A stretch of DNA of 56,901 nt from CAYRTD01 sp964426915 (GTDB lineage Bacteria > Bacteroidota > Bacteroidia > Bacteroidales > GCA-2748055): NCBI GenBank assembly GCA_964426915.1, contig CAYRTD010000008.1:1-56901 (forward strand). Direction: 5' to 3'. Under the pieces are notes generated by a model. That model saw only the letters and a list, made by a program, of their open reading frames with translations, had not been told where the DNA came from and ran no database searches. Shown here piece after piece: positions 1-6,883 of the stretch. Position 1 is the first letter of the stretch. Each line of letters begins with the position of its first letter. Position numbers and translations under genes: made by a program.

Positions 1-1
1 C

Positions 2-92
2 GGAGTGAGGGAAAGAAAAACCCGGCGGTATAGGAATAATCCTAAATGTTTAAGTGGTGTTTGTACCGCCGGGTTTTTCTTTCCCTCACTCC
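2..92. repeat. 29-bp perfect inverted repeat (long hairpin)
   Basis: Positions 2-30 are the exact reverse complement of 64-92: 29 bp of perfect pairing around a 33-base loop. The loop holds a smaller TAGGA/TCCTA hairpin at 31-44. The right arm contains a T-rich run but is not followed by a U-tract outside the stem, so a simple intrinsic terminator is only one reading. It could also be the terminal repeats of a very small element, or a bidirectional terminator of a gene lying before the window. Confidence 0.8.
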
Positions 93-107
93 CACACAAA
101 ACCACCG

Positions 108-170
108 GTGTCATCTCGACCGAGATGCCTCAGCGATAGCGGAGGCTTCGACGGGAGAGACCTCTCTCTC
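108..170. repeat. REP-like palindromic repeat
   Basis: This stretch begins TGTCATCTCGACCGAGATG and contains the hairpin GCCTC(127-131)/GAGGC(142-146), ending in a GGGAGAGACCTC-like run. It resembles the widespread bacterial extragenic palindromes of the type TGTCATYTCGA...GAGAAATCTC. It is non-coding. The assignment rests on remembered family appearance, not on a second copy in this window. Confidence 0.5.
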
Positions 171-667
171 CTTCAAATCCGTAAAATGCTCATCCGAAAC
201 ATCGCATCAATAACACTCAAAATCTCCTCAGTACAAAAAAGCGACTGGCCAGATACTGAACCTATGATAAATATAAAGGACCGCCTTTCTTACAACACCT
301 AAATGCCTTATCCTTTGGTTGATGCGTATTCCCCTATGGGGCTTGGAATTACATAACCGAATTGTGCTACATCAAGGTTCCGAACACTCAAAGGTTAAAA
401 CCCGTGGCTACGATTATACAAGCCCGACGGACTTGTGGAACCATTCTTTTATAAAATTTTTAGTGCGAAACTTAAGTTCATAATTATATAATTATTTGCT
501 ACTTTTATCCAGTCTAAATAGAATCTGTCAATAGAGTCGGGTACCTGAGGATAAGTAAAAAGGGAGAAAAAGGGATTAGAAATTAAAGTGTTATAATTCT
601 CATAAACATTCCATAAAGTTTTAATAATAACCTGGATTCAGGTAATGATAAAACAATACACGAAAAA
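171..667. other. intergenic stretch with repeat remnants
   Basis: I see no supportable gene here. A second REP-like hairpin, ACAAGCCCG/CGGACTTGT with one mismatch, lies at 418-436, preceded by a phrase (about 388-417) that looks like an extragenic repeat. At 523-540 the text ATCTGTCAATAGAGTCGG matches an isolated end of the MITE-like family described elsewhere. The AT-rich 440-660 interval probably holds the promoter of the downstream hemerythrin gene, but I found no convincing box. Confidence 0.5.
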
Positions 668-1396
668 ATGAATATTACTAAAGACATGAAAATGGCAGAT
701 GTGATCCATTTTAGTTATTCACTTCTGCCGGTTATTACCCGATTCGATATTAATCTTGGCTTTGGGGACAAAACAGTAGAAGAAGTCTGCAGGGATAATA
801 ACGTTAACCTGGATTTTTTTATCGAAATCACCAATTCCTTCGTTGACGAAGATTATATTCCACAAAAGGACCTGAATTCATTTCCTCTTAGTCTTATCGT
901 AAAATACCTCGAGAAAACCCACGATTATTACCTAAGTGAAAAAATTCCTGAATTAGAATATATGATCGATAAAATGGTAAGCCTTTCTGATGCAGATATT
1001 CAAAAAACCGAATTGCTGAAGAACTTTTTTAAAGAATACCGGGAGGAATTGAATAATCACATAGAAAGAGAGGAACTAAAAGTACAACCCTATGTAATTG
1101 AAATAGAAAAGGCATATGAAAGTGGAAGCCTGAATGAACAGCTTAGAAAACAAATCCTTAAATACTCTATCAACGATTTTGCCAATGAACATGATAATGT
1201 TGAAGAGAAATTATATGATCTTACAAATATTATTATAAAATATATGCCTCCCTGCCCCGACAGGGCTTTGTGTAACAGGATCCTTATGGAATTATTCAGA
1301 CTTGAAAAAGACCTGAATGCACACGCTGAGCTGGAGGACAAGGTACTAATACCCAAAGTATCCGTAATGGAAAAAGAACTCTTAAAAAAGGGATAG
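668..1396 (+). CDS. hemerythrin-domain protein with ScdA-like N-terminus
   Basis: A 242-residue cytoplasmic protein. Residues about 8-60 resemble the ScdA_N/DUF542 helical domain found in iron-sulfur repair proteins of the RIC/YtfE/ScdA family. The rest is a four-helix hemerythrin-like bundle with the expected ligand pattern: H in KTHDYY, H and E in NNHIEREE, H and E in NEHDNVEE, and the terminal HAELED. This predicts a non-haem di-iron site that handles or senses NO, O2 or oxidative damage. The start ATG has no Shine-Dalgarno, which is normal for the phylum. The gene is followed after 7 bp by a LuxR-type regulator, so the two probably act together. It could be a repair protein or a sensor; the sequence does not decide. 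Confidence 0.8.
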   Translation: MNITKDMKMADVIHFSYSLLPVITRFDINLGFGDKTVEEVCRDNNVNLDFFIEITNSFVDEDYIPQKDLNSFPLSLIVKYLEKTHDYYLSEKIPELEYMIDKMVSLSDADIQKTELLKNFFKEYREELNNHIEREELKVQPYVIEIEKAYESGSLNEQLRKQILKYSINDFANEHDNVEEKLYDLTNIIIKYMPPCPDRALCNRILMELFRLEKDLNAHAELEDKVLIPKVSVMEKELLKKG

Positions 1397-1403
1397 TCAC
1401 ACA

Positions 1404-2006
1404 ATGAACAGGAGAAAATTCATAGTTGTAGAAAAGTCCTACCTCATCAGAAAAGGAATTGTGTCGGTCATTAACCGCGTTGATTTTGCTACCGTAGTAA
1501 AAGAGATGGATAATCTTGATAGAATTAATTCCGAAATATTAACTCATCAACCTGATTTCATAGTACTAAACCCAAATTTAATCCCTGAAAATAGCGATTA
1601 CCTGAACTTTGAAATAAAAGCCGATCTGCATACAAAAGTAATAGCAATTAGCTCTGTGCCTCCATTCCGTAAAGGATTTTTGAAAAAATTTGCCCTCGTC
1701 CTTGATGTAAATGATCCAAAAGAAATACTCTTTAAAAAGCTTAAATCCCTTCTGAATGAATCAGAGCTAAAGAAAAGCATTACACGGGAAAATACGGAAC
1801 TGAGTGAACGCGAAAAAACGATTCTAAAGCATGTGGCTAAAGGGCAAACAAACAAGGAAATCGCTGAAAGCCTCTATTTATCAACACACACTGTCATCAC
1901 CCATAGAAAGAATATTACAGCCAAGCTTGGCATTAAGACAATCTCCGGCCTTACTGTTTATGCAATACTTAATAACCTGGTAAGTCTTGAAGAGATTAAG
2001 GCCTGA
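1404..2006 (+). CDS. LuxR/NarL-type regulator with degenerate receiver
   Basis: A 200-residue two-domain regulator. The N-terminal part (about 1-110) has the fold pattern of a response-regulator receiver, but the phosphoacceptor aspartate is replaced: the strand reads DFIVLNPNL with N56 where D is expected. The usual acidic pair near residue 10 is E-K. Residues about 133-197 are a clear LuxR/GerE helix-turn-helix (LSEREKTILKHVAKGQTNKE, then STHTVITHRKNI). It therefore probably does not respond to ordinary phosphotransfer. It lies 7 bp after the hemerythrin gene, which suggests a regulator coupled to that protein's redox or NO state. The DNA-binding assignment is firm and the coupling is inference. 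Confidence 0.85.
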   Translation: MNRRKFIVVEKSYLIRKGIVSVINRVDFATVVKEMDNLDRINSEILTHQPDFIVLNPNLIPENSDYLNFEIKADLHTKVIAISSVPPFRKGFLKKFALVLDVNDPKEILFKKLKSLLNESELKKSITRENTELSEREKTILKHVAKGQTNKEIAESLYLSTHTVITHRKNITAKLGIKTISGLTVYAILNNLVSLEEIKA

Positions 2007-2109
2007 ACTATTGTCATTTCTATTATGGAATAAGCAAATAATGATTTAATTTTAGATCTGAGTAAAAAAATTGACATTTGCCATTTCGTCTTCAGAAAAT
2101 GCTGAATAA

Positions 2110-2685
2110 ATGACCGGAAAAAAAACATATTTCCTAAGAAATATGGTCTGCAATTGTTGTAGAATCCTTCTCAGGGAGCGACTGGAAAAAATGGGAATAG
2201 AAGTAATTGAAGTGAAACTCGGTGAGGTATCAGTAAAAATCGAAGATGAAAAATGTACAGAAGTCATTGAGTCGGTAACCAGTGAACTGGGTCTGGAAAT
2301 AATCAGGGAAAAAGATAAAATACTGGTAGAGGATATCAAAAAAGCGATTATCGAATTAATCCATGAGCTGAATAATGCCGATTCTGTTATCAGAAAATCT
2401 GAATACCTTGTTGAAAAACTGGGAATGAGCTACCAGCATCTGTCTAAATCCTTTTCCAGCACCGAACCGGTAACCTTAGAAAGATATATTATTCTTCAAA
2501 AAACGGAAAAGATAAAAGAACTTATCGACAGTAATGAGTATTCCCTGAGTGAAATAGCCTATATGATGGACTATAGCAGTATTCAGCATCTTTCGTCCCA
2601 GTTTAAACAAATCACCGGTCTTACACCCACTCAATACAAAAGATCAGACAAAAGCCTGAGACACTCTATTGATGATTTATATTAA
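2110..2685 (+). CDS. AraC-family regulator with Cys-rich HMA-like N-terminus
   Basis: A 191-residue protein. Residues about 5-70 resemble a heavy-metal-associated (HMA) ferredoxin-like fold, starting with a cysteine cluster (C14, C16, C17 in MVCNCCRILL) where HMA domains carry CxxC, followed by a helix and the GIEVIEVKLGEVSV strand. Residues about 110-182 are an AraC/XylS double helix-turn-helix ending LTPTQYK. Proteins of this build are common in Bacteroidota next to metal homeostasis genes, but none is adjacent here. A metal- or redox-sensing transcription factor is the likely role. The target genes are unknown. Confidence 0.75.
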   Translation: MTGKKTYFLRNMVCNCCRILLRERLEKMGIEVIEVKLGEVSVKIEDEKCTEVIESVTSELGLEIIREKDKILVEDIKKAIIELIHELNNADSVIRKSEYLVEKLGMSYQHLSKSFSSTEPVTLERYIILQKTEKIKELIDSNEYSLSEIAYMMDYSSIQHLSSQFKQITGLTPTQYKRSDKSLRHSIDDLY

Positions 2686-2838
2686 CAAATGATCATTTTT
2701 CATCTTCATTTGTTAGTAATTAAACATCCGGTATTCAGGCAGACGCTAGCTATTCATGATGTTTTCAGGCCAATTATCCGGATCATTATGAATGGTTTTT
2801 AAACAATAATTCCTTTATTTAATTAACTGAAGTCTAAA

Positions 2839-5121
2839 ATGAATTCAAACTGGTCTCTTTCCTTCGCAATCCTTGATAAAATGAAAAAAGGTGTTGCTAT
2901 TTTTCATGATGACGGAATACTCAAACTGAATTCGGCTTTTAAAAAATTTTTCCGGATAAATGACACCATACACGATTTTTTACATTTGTTAAGAGATAAT
3001 TCTTCACTGGTCCTGGCCTATCCCGATAAAGAAATAATTAGCACAGAAAGGTCACCTTCAGAAAGAATTCTGAATCAGGAAGACTTAAAAGATGAAATCT
3101 GGCAGGTTACTGATAGAATTCACGGAGAATGCTGGTATGGTGAGTTTTCAGGACATAATATAGATGTCGATAACCATTCCCGCTATGTTTTATTTGTTAA
3201 TGATGTAAGCGAAAGTTTTCTGCTAAAAGCCGAACTTAAATCTGAAACCCGGTTTTTCTATGATGTTATAAATGCCTTACCGGTTATGGTTTCCATCTAT
3301 AATCCGGAACTTAATGAAATGTATCTCAATAATGCAGTAGAAAGTATTACCGGCTGGACCAGAAAGGATACCGAAAATCAAAGTATTATGGAACTTGCTT
3401 ACCCTGATCCTGCCTACAGAGAATATGTCATGGATTATATGCAATCTTTGAAAGAAGGTTTTTCAGAAATTATCATGAGAACCAGGGATGGGAGAGATAT
3501 TGTAACCAGCTGGGCGAATATAAAACTATCAAATGGAAGACAACTGGGAATTGGCCTGGATATTAATAAACAGAAAATTACAGAAAAAGCAGTTAAGGAA
3601 AGTGAGGAGAAGTTTAGAAATCTGGCAGACAATATTTCACAACTGGCATGGATAACAGACAAAGAGGGTAATGTGATATGGTTTAATAAGCGCTGGTATG
3701 ATTTTACGGGATTCAGGCTTAAAGAATCCGCAGGAATGCACTACTCAGATTTTATACATCCTGATTACCGTTCACAAGTTGTATCCTATTACGTTGAATG
3801 CCTTAAAAAAGGGGTAATCTGGGAAGATACTTTTCCTCTGAAAAATAAAAATGATGAATTCAGATGGTTTCTCTCCCGCGCCCTGCCTATTTATGATGAA
3901 AGCGGAAATATCAAAAGCTGGTTTGGTACTAATACAGATATTACGGAGTTAAAAAATCTTCAGGATAAAATTTTAAAAGCCAATGAAAAAGCCGAGAAGT
4001 CCGTAATTATGCAAAAGACTTTTATACAGAATATTTCCCATGAAGTAAGAACTCCTATGAATTCAATCCTGGGTTTCACTGAATTGCTGGAAAAATCTAT
4101 AACCAATCCCGAAGATAAAAAACACCTTGAATCTATTAGCTATAGTGGAAAGAAATTACTTACACTGATTAATGATATTCTCGATTTTTCCAGACTGGAC
4201 TCAAATGATCTTAAACTGTCATATGATATAGTACCACTAAGGAATATTTTTCATCAAATTGAATATCAATTTGAAGGCCTATCATTACACTTTAAAAAAA
4301 ACATGCTTAAACTTAAAATAGTTGTTAACCCTGAAGATGAGAACCGCTATGTATATGGCGACAAATACAGGATTCAGCAGGTAATGGATAACCTCGTAAG
4401 TAATGCCGTAAAATATACAGAAGAAGGGTATATTGAGGTAGGCTGCGAGATCCGGGATTCGGAAAAACAAGTTCTGTTTTTTGTGAAAGATACCGGAACC
4501 GGAATAAATAAACAAGATTATGATCTGATATTTAACCGTTTTCAACAATCGGAAAAAAAACAATTACAGGGTACCGGCCTTGGCCTTTCAATCAGTAAAC
4601 AGCTGGTCAATTTATTCGGAGGTGATATCTGGGTCGAGTCGGAAAAAGGAAAAGGTTCCTCCTTTTTCTTCACCCATCCATTAACAGAAGCTCCGGAAAT
4701 GTTGTCACAAAAACCCAAAAAAAAGAAAGGCTCTTTCTTTCGGCCTGATTTAACGGGTATAACAATCCTCATTGCAGAAGATGATGAATACAGTTTCCAA
4801 CTGCTTGAAGCAATGATAGCTCCGACAAATGCCAGAATTATTCATGCTAAGAACGGCCATCAGGCTGTGGAGATTTTTACTGACAATAAAATTATTGATA
4901 TCGTTTTTCTTGATATCCGGCTTCCGGGTCTGGATGGCTATGAAATCCTTGAAAAAATCCGTTCAAGTAATAAAAGCATTCCCGTTATAGCCCAGACGGC
5001 CTATGCAATGCCGGAAGATAAAACCAGGAGCCATAATGAAGGCTTCGATTTCCATGCTACAAAACCGGTTGCCATGAAAGATCTTTATATGATTTTGAAT
5101 ACTTTTCTTTCGGAAAAATAA
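2839..5121 (+). CDS. multi-PAS hybrid sensor histidine kinase
   Basis: A 760-residue protein with no obvious membrane segment, so probably cytosolic. In order: a divergent PAS-like N-terminal region (about 1-130), a PAS domain (about 138-250), a PAS/PAC domain (about 255-378, ending in the PAC phrase SWFGTNTDITE), a short coiled coil, HisKA with phospho-accepting H401 in NISHEVRTPMN, a HATPase with DNLVSNAVKY (N box), DTGTGI (G1) and GTGLGLSISKQLV (G2), and a C-terminal receiver with D692 in VFLDIRLPG. All catalytic signatures are intact. There is no dedicated output regulator next door. The AraC and LuxR genes upstream or the operon downstream are possible partners. A lone receiver protein at 50258-50653 resembles its receiver domain. 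Confidence 0.93.
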   Translation: MNSNWSLSFAILDKMKKGVAIFHDDGILKLNSAFKKFFRINDTIHDFLHLLRDNSSLVLAYPDKEIISTERSPSERILNQEDLKDEIWQVTDRIHGECWYGEFSGHNIDVDNHSRYVLFVNDVSESFLLKAELKSETRFFYDVINALPVMVSIYNPELNEMYLNNAVESITGWTRKDTENQSIMELAYPDPAYREYVMDYMQSLKEGFSEIIMRTRDGRDIVTSWANIKLSNGRQLGIGLDINKQKITEKAVKESEEKFRNLADNISQLAWITDKEGNVIWFNKRWYDFTGFRLKESAGMHYSDFIHPDYRSQVVSYYVECLKKGVIWEDTFPLKNKNDEFRWFLSRALPIYDESGNIKSWFGTNTDITELKNLQDKILKANEKAEKSVIMQKTFIQNISHEVRTPMNSILGFTELLEKSITNPEDKKHLESISYSGKKLLTLINDILDFSRLDSNDLKLSYDIVPLRNIFHQIEYQFEGLSLHFKKNMLKLKIVVNPEDENRYVYGDKYRIQQVMDNLVSNAVKYTEEGYIEVGCEIRDSEKQVLFFVKDTGTGINKQDYDLIFNRFQQSEKKQLQGTGLGLSISKQLVNLFGGDIWVESEKGKGSSFFFTHPLTEAPEMLSQKPKKKKGSFFRPDLTGITILIAEDDEYSFQLLEAMIAPTNARIIHAKNGHQAVEIFTDNKIIDIVFLDIRLPGLDGYEILEKIRSSNKSIPVIAQTAYAMPEDKTRSHNEGFDFHATKPVAMKDLYMILNTFLSEK

Positions 5122-5256
5122 GATTAGCCGAATGCTTAAGTCTATAAGCATAAAGTTTATTACAATGGACCTAAGCCTCAACTTTTAGACGCTTTTACCC
5201 GTTTTCCTTTTTCCCTAGGCCTTTAATATCAACATGCGGATTATGTTCGATGCAAC

Positions 5257-5308
5257 TCAGCCTCCCAGACCCTAAGGATTTCAAAACCCTTAGGGTCTGG
5301 GAGGCTGA
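5257..5308. repeat. 21-bp perfect hairpin
   Basis: Positions 5257-5277 pair perfectly with 5288-5308 around a 10-base loop; the stem core is CCCAGACCCTAAGG/CCTTAGGGTCTGGG. It lies between the hybrid kinase and the PqqD-like operon. There is no U-tract on either side, so it is not a textbook intrinsic terminator, although it could stop or insulate transcription. Its look recalls extragenic palindromes of Bacteroidota. The rest of 5122-5402 shows no gene. Confidence 0.8.
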
Positions 5309-5402
5309 AAATTGGTAAAGTTCTGAAAAATTCCTTTTCCTTTCAGTTTTTACAAAATTTTATAAATTTTAAAAATAATTATATGAAACTTTTAATGTCT
5401 TC

Positions 5403-5507
5403 ATGAAATATATTTGTAATAAATTAAAAATCAATGACCGTATTTGGATGAATATTGCTGATAGTTTTCCCTTCAGGGCTAAAAAACCAAAGCTAACATT
5501 AAGTTGA
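5403..5507 (+). CDS. small ORF, possible precursor peptide
   Basis: An ATG at 5403 opens a 34-codon frame ending in TGA at 5505-5507. An internal ATG at 5448 would give a 19-residue peptide (MNIADSFPFRAKKPKLTLS). It ends 67 bp before the PqqD-like gene, on the same strand. The tail KKPKLTLS is reminiscent of proline-containing leader motifs seen in peptides recognised by PqqD-like RRE domains (YxxP-type). A promoter-like TATATTTG at 5409-5416 overlaps the first ATG, so if that promoter is real only the 19-residue form would be made. A frame this short can arise by chance and no Shine-Dalgarno helps. Treat as a hypothesis. Confidence 0.2.
   Translation: MKYICNKLKINDRIWMNIADSFPFRAKKPKLTLS
5409..5416 (+). 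promoter_or_regulatory. promoter-like -7 box before the PqqD-like operon
   Basis: TATATTTG matches the Bacteroidetes -7 consensus TAnnTTTG exactly. No good TTG -33 element sits 19-21 bases upstream, so support is partial. It lies 158 bp before the PqqD-like start, leaving a leader that contains the 19-residue frame. Confidence 0.3.
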
Positions 5508-5574
5508 AACACTCGTATATACGGATAAAAAACCTCATCTATCATCCAATGCAAAATATTTAAATTCAATTATC

Positions 5575-5820
5575 ATGAGGATAAAAAAAAACATAGCAAT
5601 AAGCGATTCCGGATTTGTCTTCGATCCAACCACCGGAGAATCTTTTACTTTTAATCCGACAGGCCTTGAAATATTCAGATATCTAAAAGATGATAGATCG
5701 CTTGACGAGATCTCTGAGATCATTACCCTTAAATATGATATCGATAGTCATAATTTTGAAAGGTTTTACTACGATTTCATTTCCATGTTAAAACAATATC
5801 AACTTATTGATGATGAATAG
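5575..5820 (+). CDS. PqqD-like protein (RiPP recognition element)
   Basis: An 81-residue stand-alone PqqD-family protein. It shows the family pattern: an N-terminal beta region with the phrase FDPTTGESFTFNPTGLEIFRY (partly quoted: FNPTGLEIFRYL), then a three-helix wing (RSLDEISEIITLKYD, then YDFISMLKQYQLID). PqqD-like domains bind leader peptides and deliver them to modifying enzymes, so this is the main hint of a peptide- or carrier-based pathway. It is the first clear gene of the operon and its stop codon overlaps the start region of the ATP-grasp gene. No radical SAM partner is nearby, unlike PQQ synthesis. Family assignment is good; the partner peptide is unproven. Confidence 0.8.
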   Translation: MRIKKNIAISDSGFVFDPTTGESFTFNPTGLEIFRYLKDDRSLDEISEIITLKYDIDSHNFERFYYDFISMLKQYQLIDDE

Positions 5821-6865
5821 AAAAGATATTACGATTGCGATTACGGGGTTAAACAACACAGACAATCCGGGTCCTGGCATTCCTGTGATCAGGGGCATAA
5901 GGGATTCATTGCGTTTCACTGCCAGAATTGTCGGACTGGCCTATGAAAACCTGGAGCCGGGAATCTACATGGAAAATTTTCTTGACAAAGTATATATGAT
6001 CCCTTATCCTTCAGATGGCACCGAAGCCTTTATGCGAAGGATAGAAGAAATAAATTCACACGAAAACATTGATGTTATCATACCCAATTTTGATGCCGAA
6101 CTGTATACTTTCATGAAATCCAGCCAAAAGCTGGAAAATCTGGGTATAAAGACATTCCTTCCGACACTGGAGCAATATGAAGAGCGAAGCAAAACAGAAC
6201 TTCCCAAATTCGGAGAAAAATATAATGTAAATGTTCCCGGTAGTATTGATATTACTAATCATGCGGATATCCAGAAATTCGATCGTCTGAAAAAGTATGA
6301 ATATCCAGTAATGGTTAAGGGTAAATTCTATGATGCTTATATAGCCTATAACTCAGATCAGGTAATCAGCCATTTCAATAAAATCTCAGCCAAATGGGGC
6401 TTGCCGGTAATTATCCAGGAATTTGTCAAAGGAACAGAGGTTAACGTTGTTGCACTTGGTGACGGTAAGGGCAATACGATAGGTGCAGTACCCATGCGTA
6501 AACAATACATCACAGATAAAGGGAAGGCCTGGGGCGGCATTACCCTCGACGACAAAAAAATGATCGAACTTACCCATAAGATCATTGCAGCAACGAAATG
6601 GCGGGGAGGTATGGAGCTTGAACTCATTCGTACAAATAAAGGGGATTATTATATAATTGAGATCAATCCCCGGATCCCAGCCTGGGTATACCTTGCCGTT
6701 GGAGCAGGCCAAAACCTGCCTGAAGCACTCGTAAGGCTTGCTCTTGGTGAGGATGTTGAACCATTTACCGGATATAAAAAAGGAATTATGTTTGTCCGTT
6801 ATTCCTATGATATCATATGTGATATGGAAAAATTCGAAACTTTATCAACCAACAGTGAAATATAA
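5810..6865 (+). CDS. ATP-grasp ligase (CarB/PylC-like)
   Basis: About 351 residues. An N-terminal Rossmann-like preATP domain (ITIAITGLNN, IDVIIPNFDAEL) is followed by an ATP-grasp fold: the nucleotide-lid region YPVMVKGKFYDAYIAY, the strand VIIQEFVKGTEVNVV, and the metal/phosphate motif EINPRIPAW at about 284-292, which carries the E/N/R set of carbamoyl-phosphate-synthase-like and PylC-like ligases. Such enzymes activate a carboxylate as acyl phosphate and join it to an amine or thiol. ATG codons at 5810 and 5813 both overlap the end of the PqqD-like gene, so translation is probably coupled. Followed after 18 bp by a PLP decarboxylase. The substrate is unknown; an amino acid joined to a peptide or carrier is the simplest idea. 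Confidence 0.85.
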   Translation: MMNRKDITIAITGLNNTDNPGPGIPVIRGIRDSLRFTARIVGLAYENLEPGIYMENFLDKVYMIPYPSDGTEAFMRRIEEINSHENIDVIIPNFDAELYTFMKSSQKLENLGIKTFLPTLEQYEERSKTELPKFGEKYNVNVPGSIDITNHADIQKFDRLKKYEYPVMVKGKFYDAYIAYNSDQVISHFNKISAKWGLPVIIQEFVKGTEVNVVALGDGKGNTIGAVPMRKQYITDKGKAWGGITLDDKKMIELTHKIIAATKWRGGMELELIRTNKGDYYIIEINPRIPAWVYLAVGAGQNLPEALVRLALGEDVEPFTGYKKGIMFVRYSYDIICDMEKFETLSTNSEI

Positions 6866-6883
6866 AATTAAATCCTTTATATA

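Noticed and set aside
54..302. 82-codon open frame at the window start
   Set aside because: It lies across the 29-bp inverted repeat and a REP-like element, has no family resemblance, and its composition is that of repeats.
5575..5820. Pyrroloquinoline quinone synthesis
   Set aside because: Only a PqqD-like protein is present; PqqA, B, C and the radical SAM PqqE are missing.
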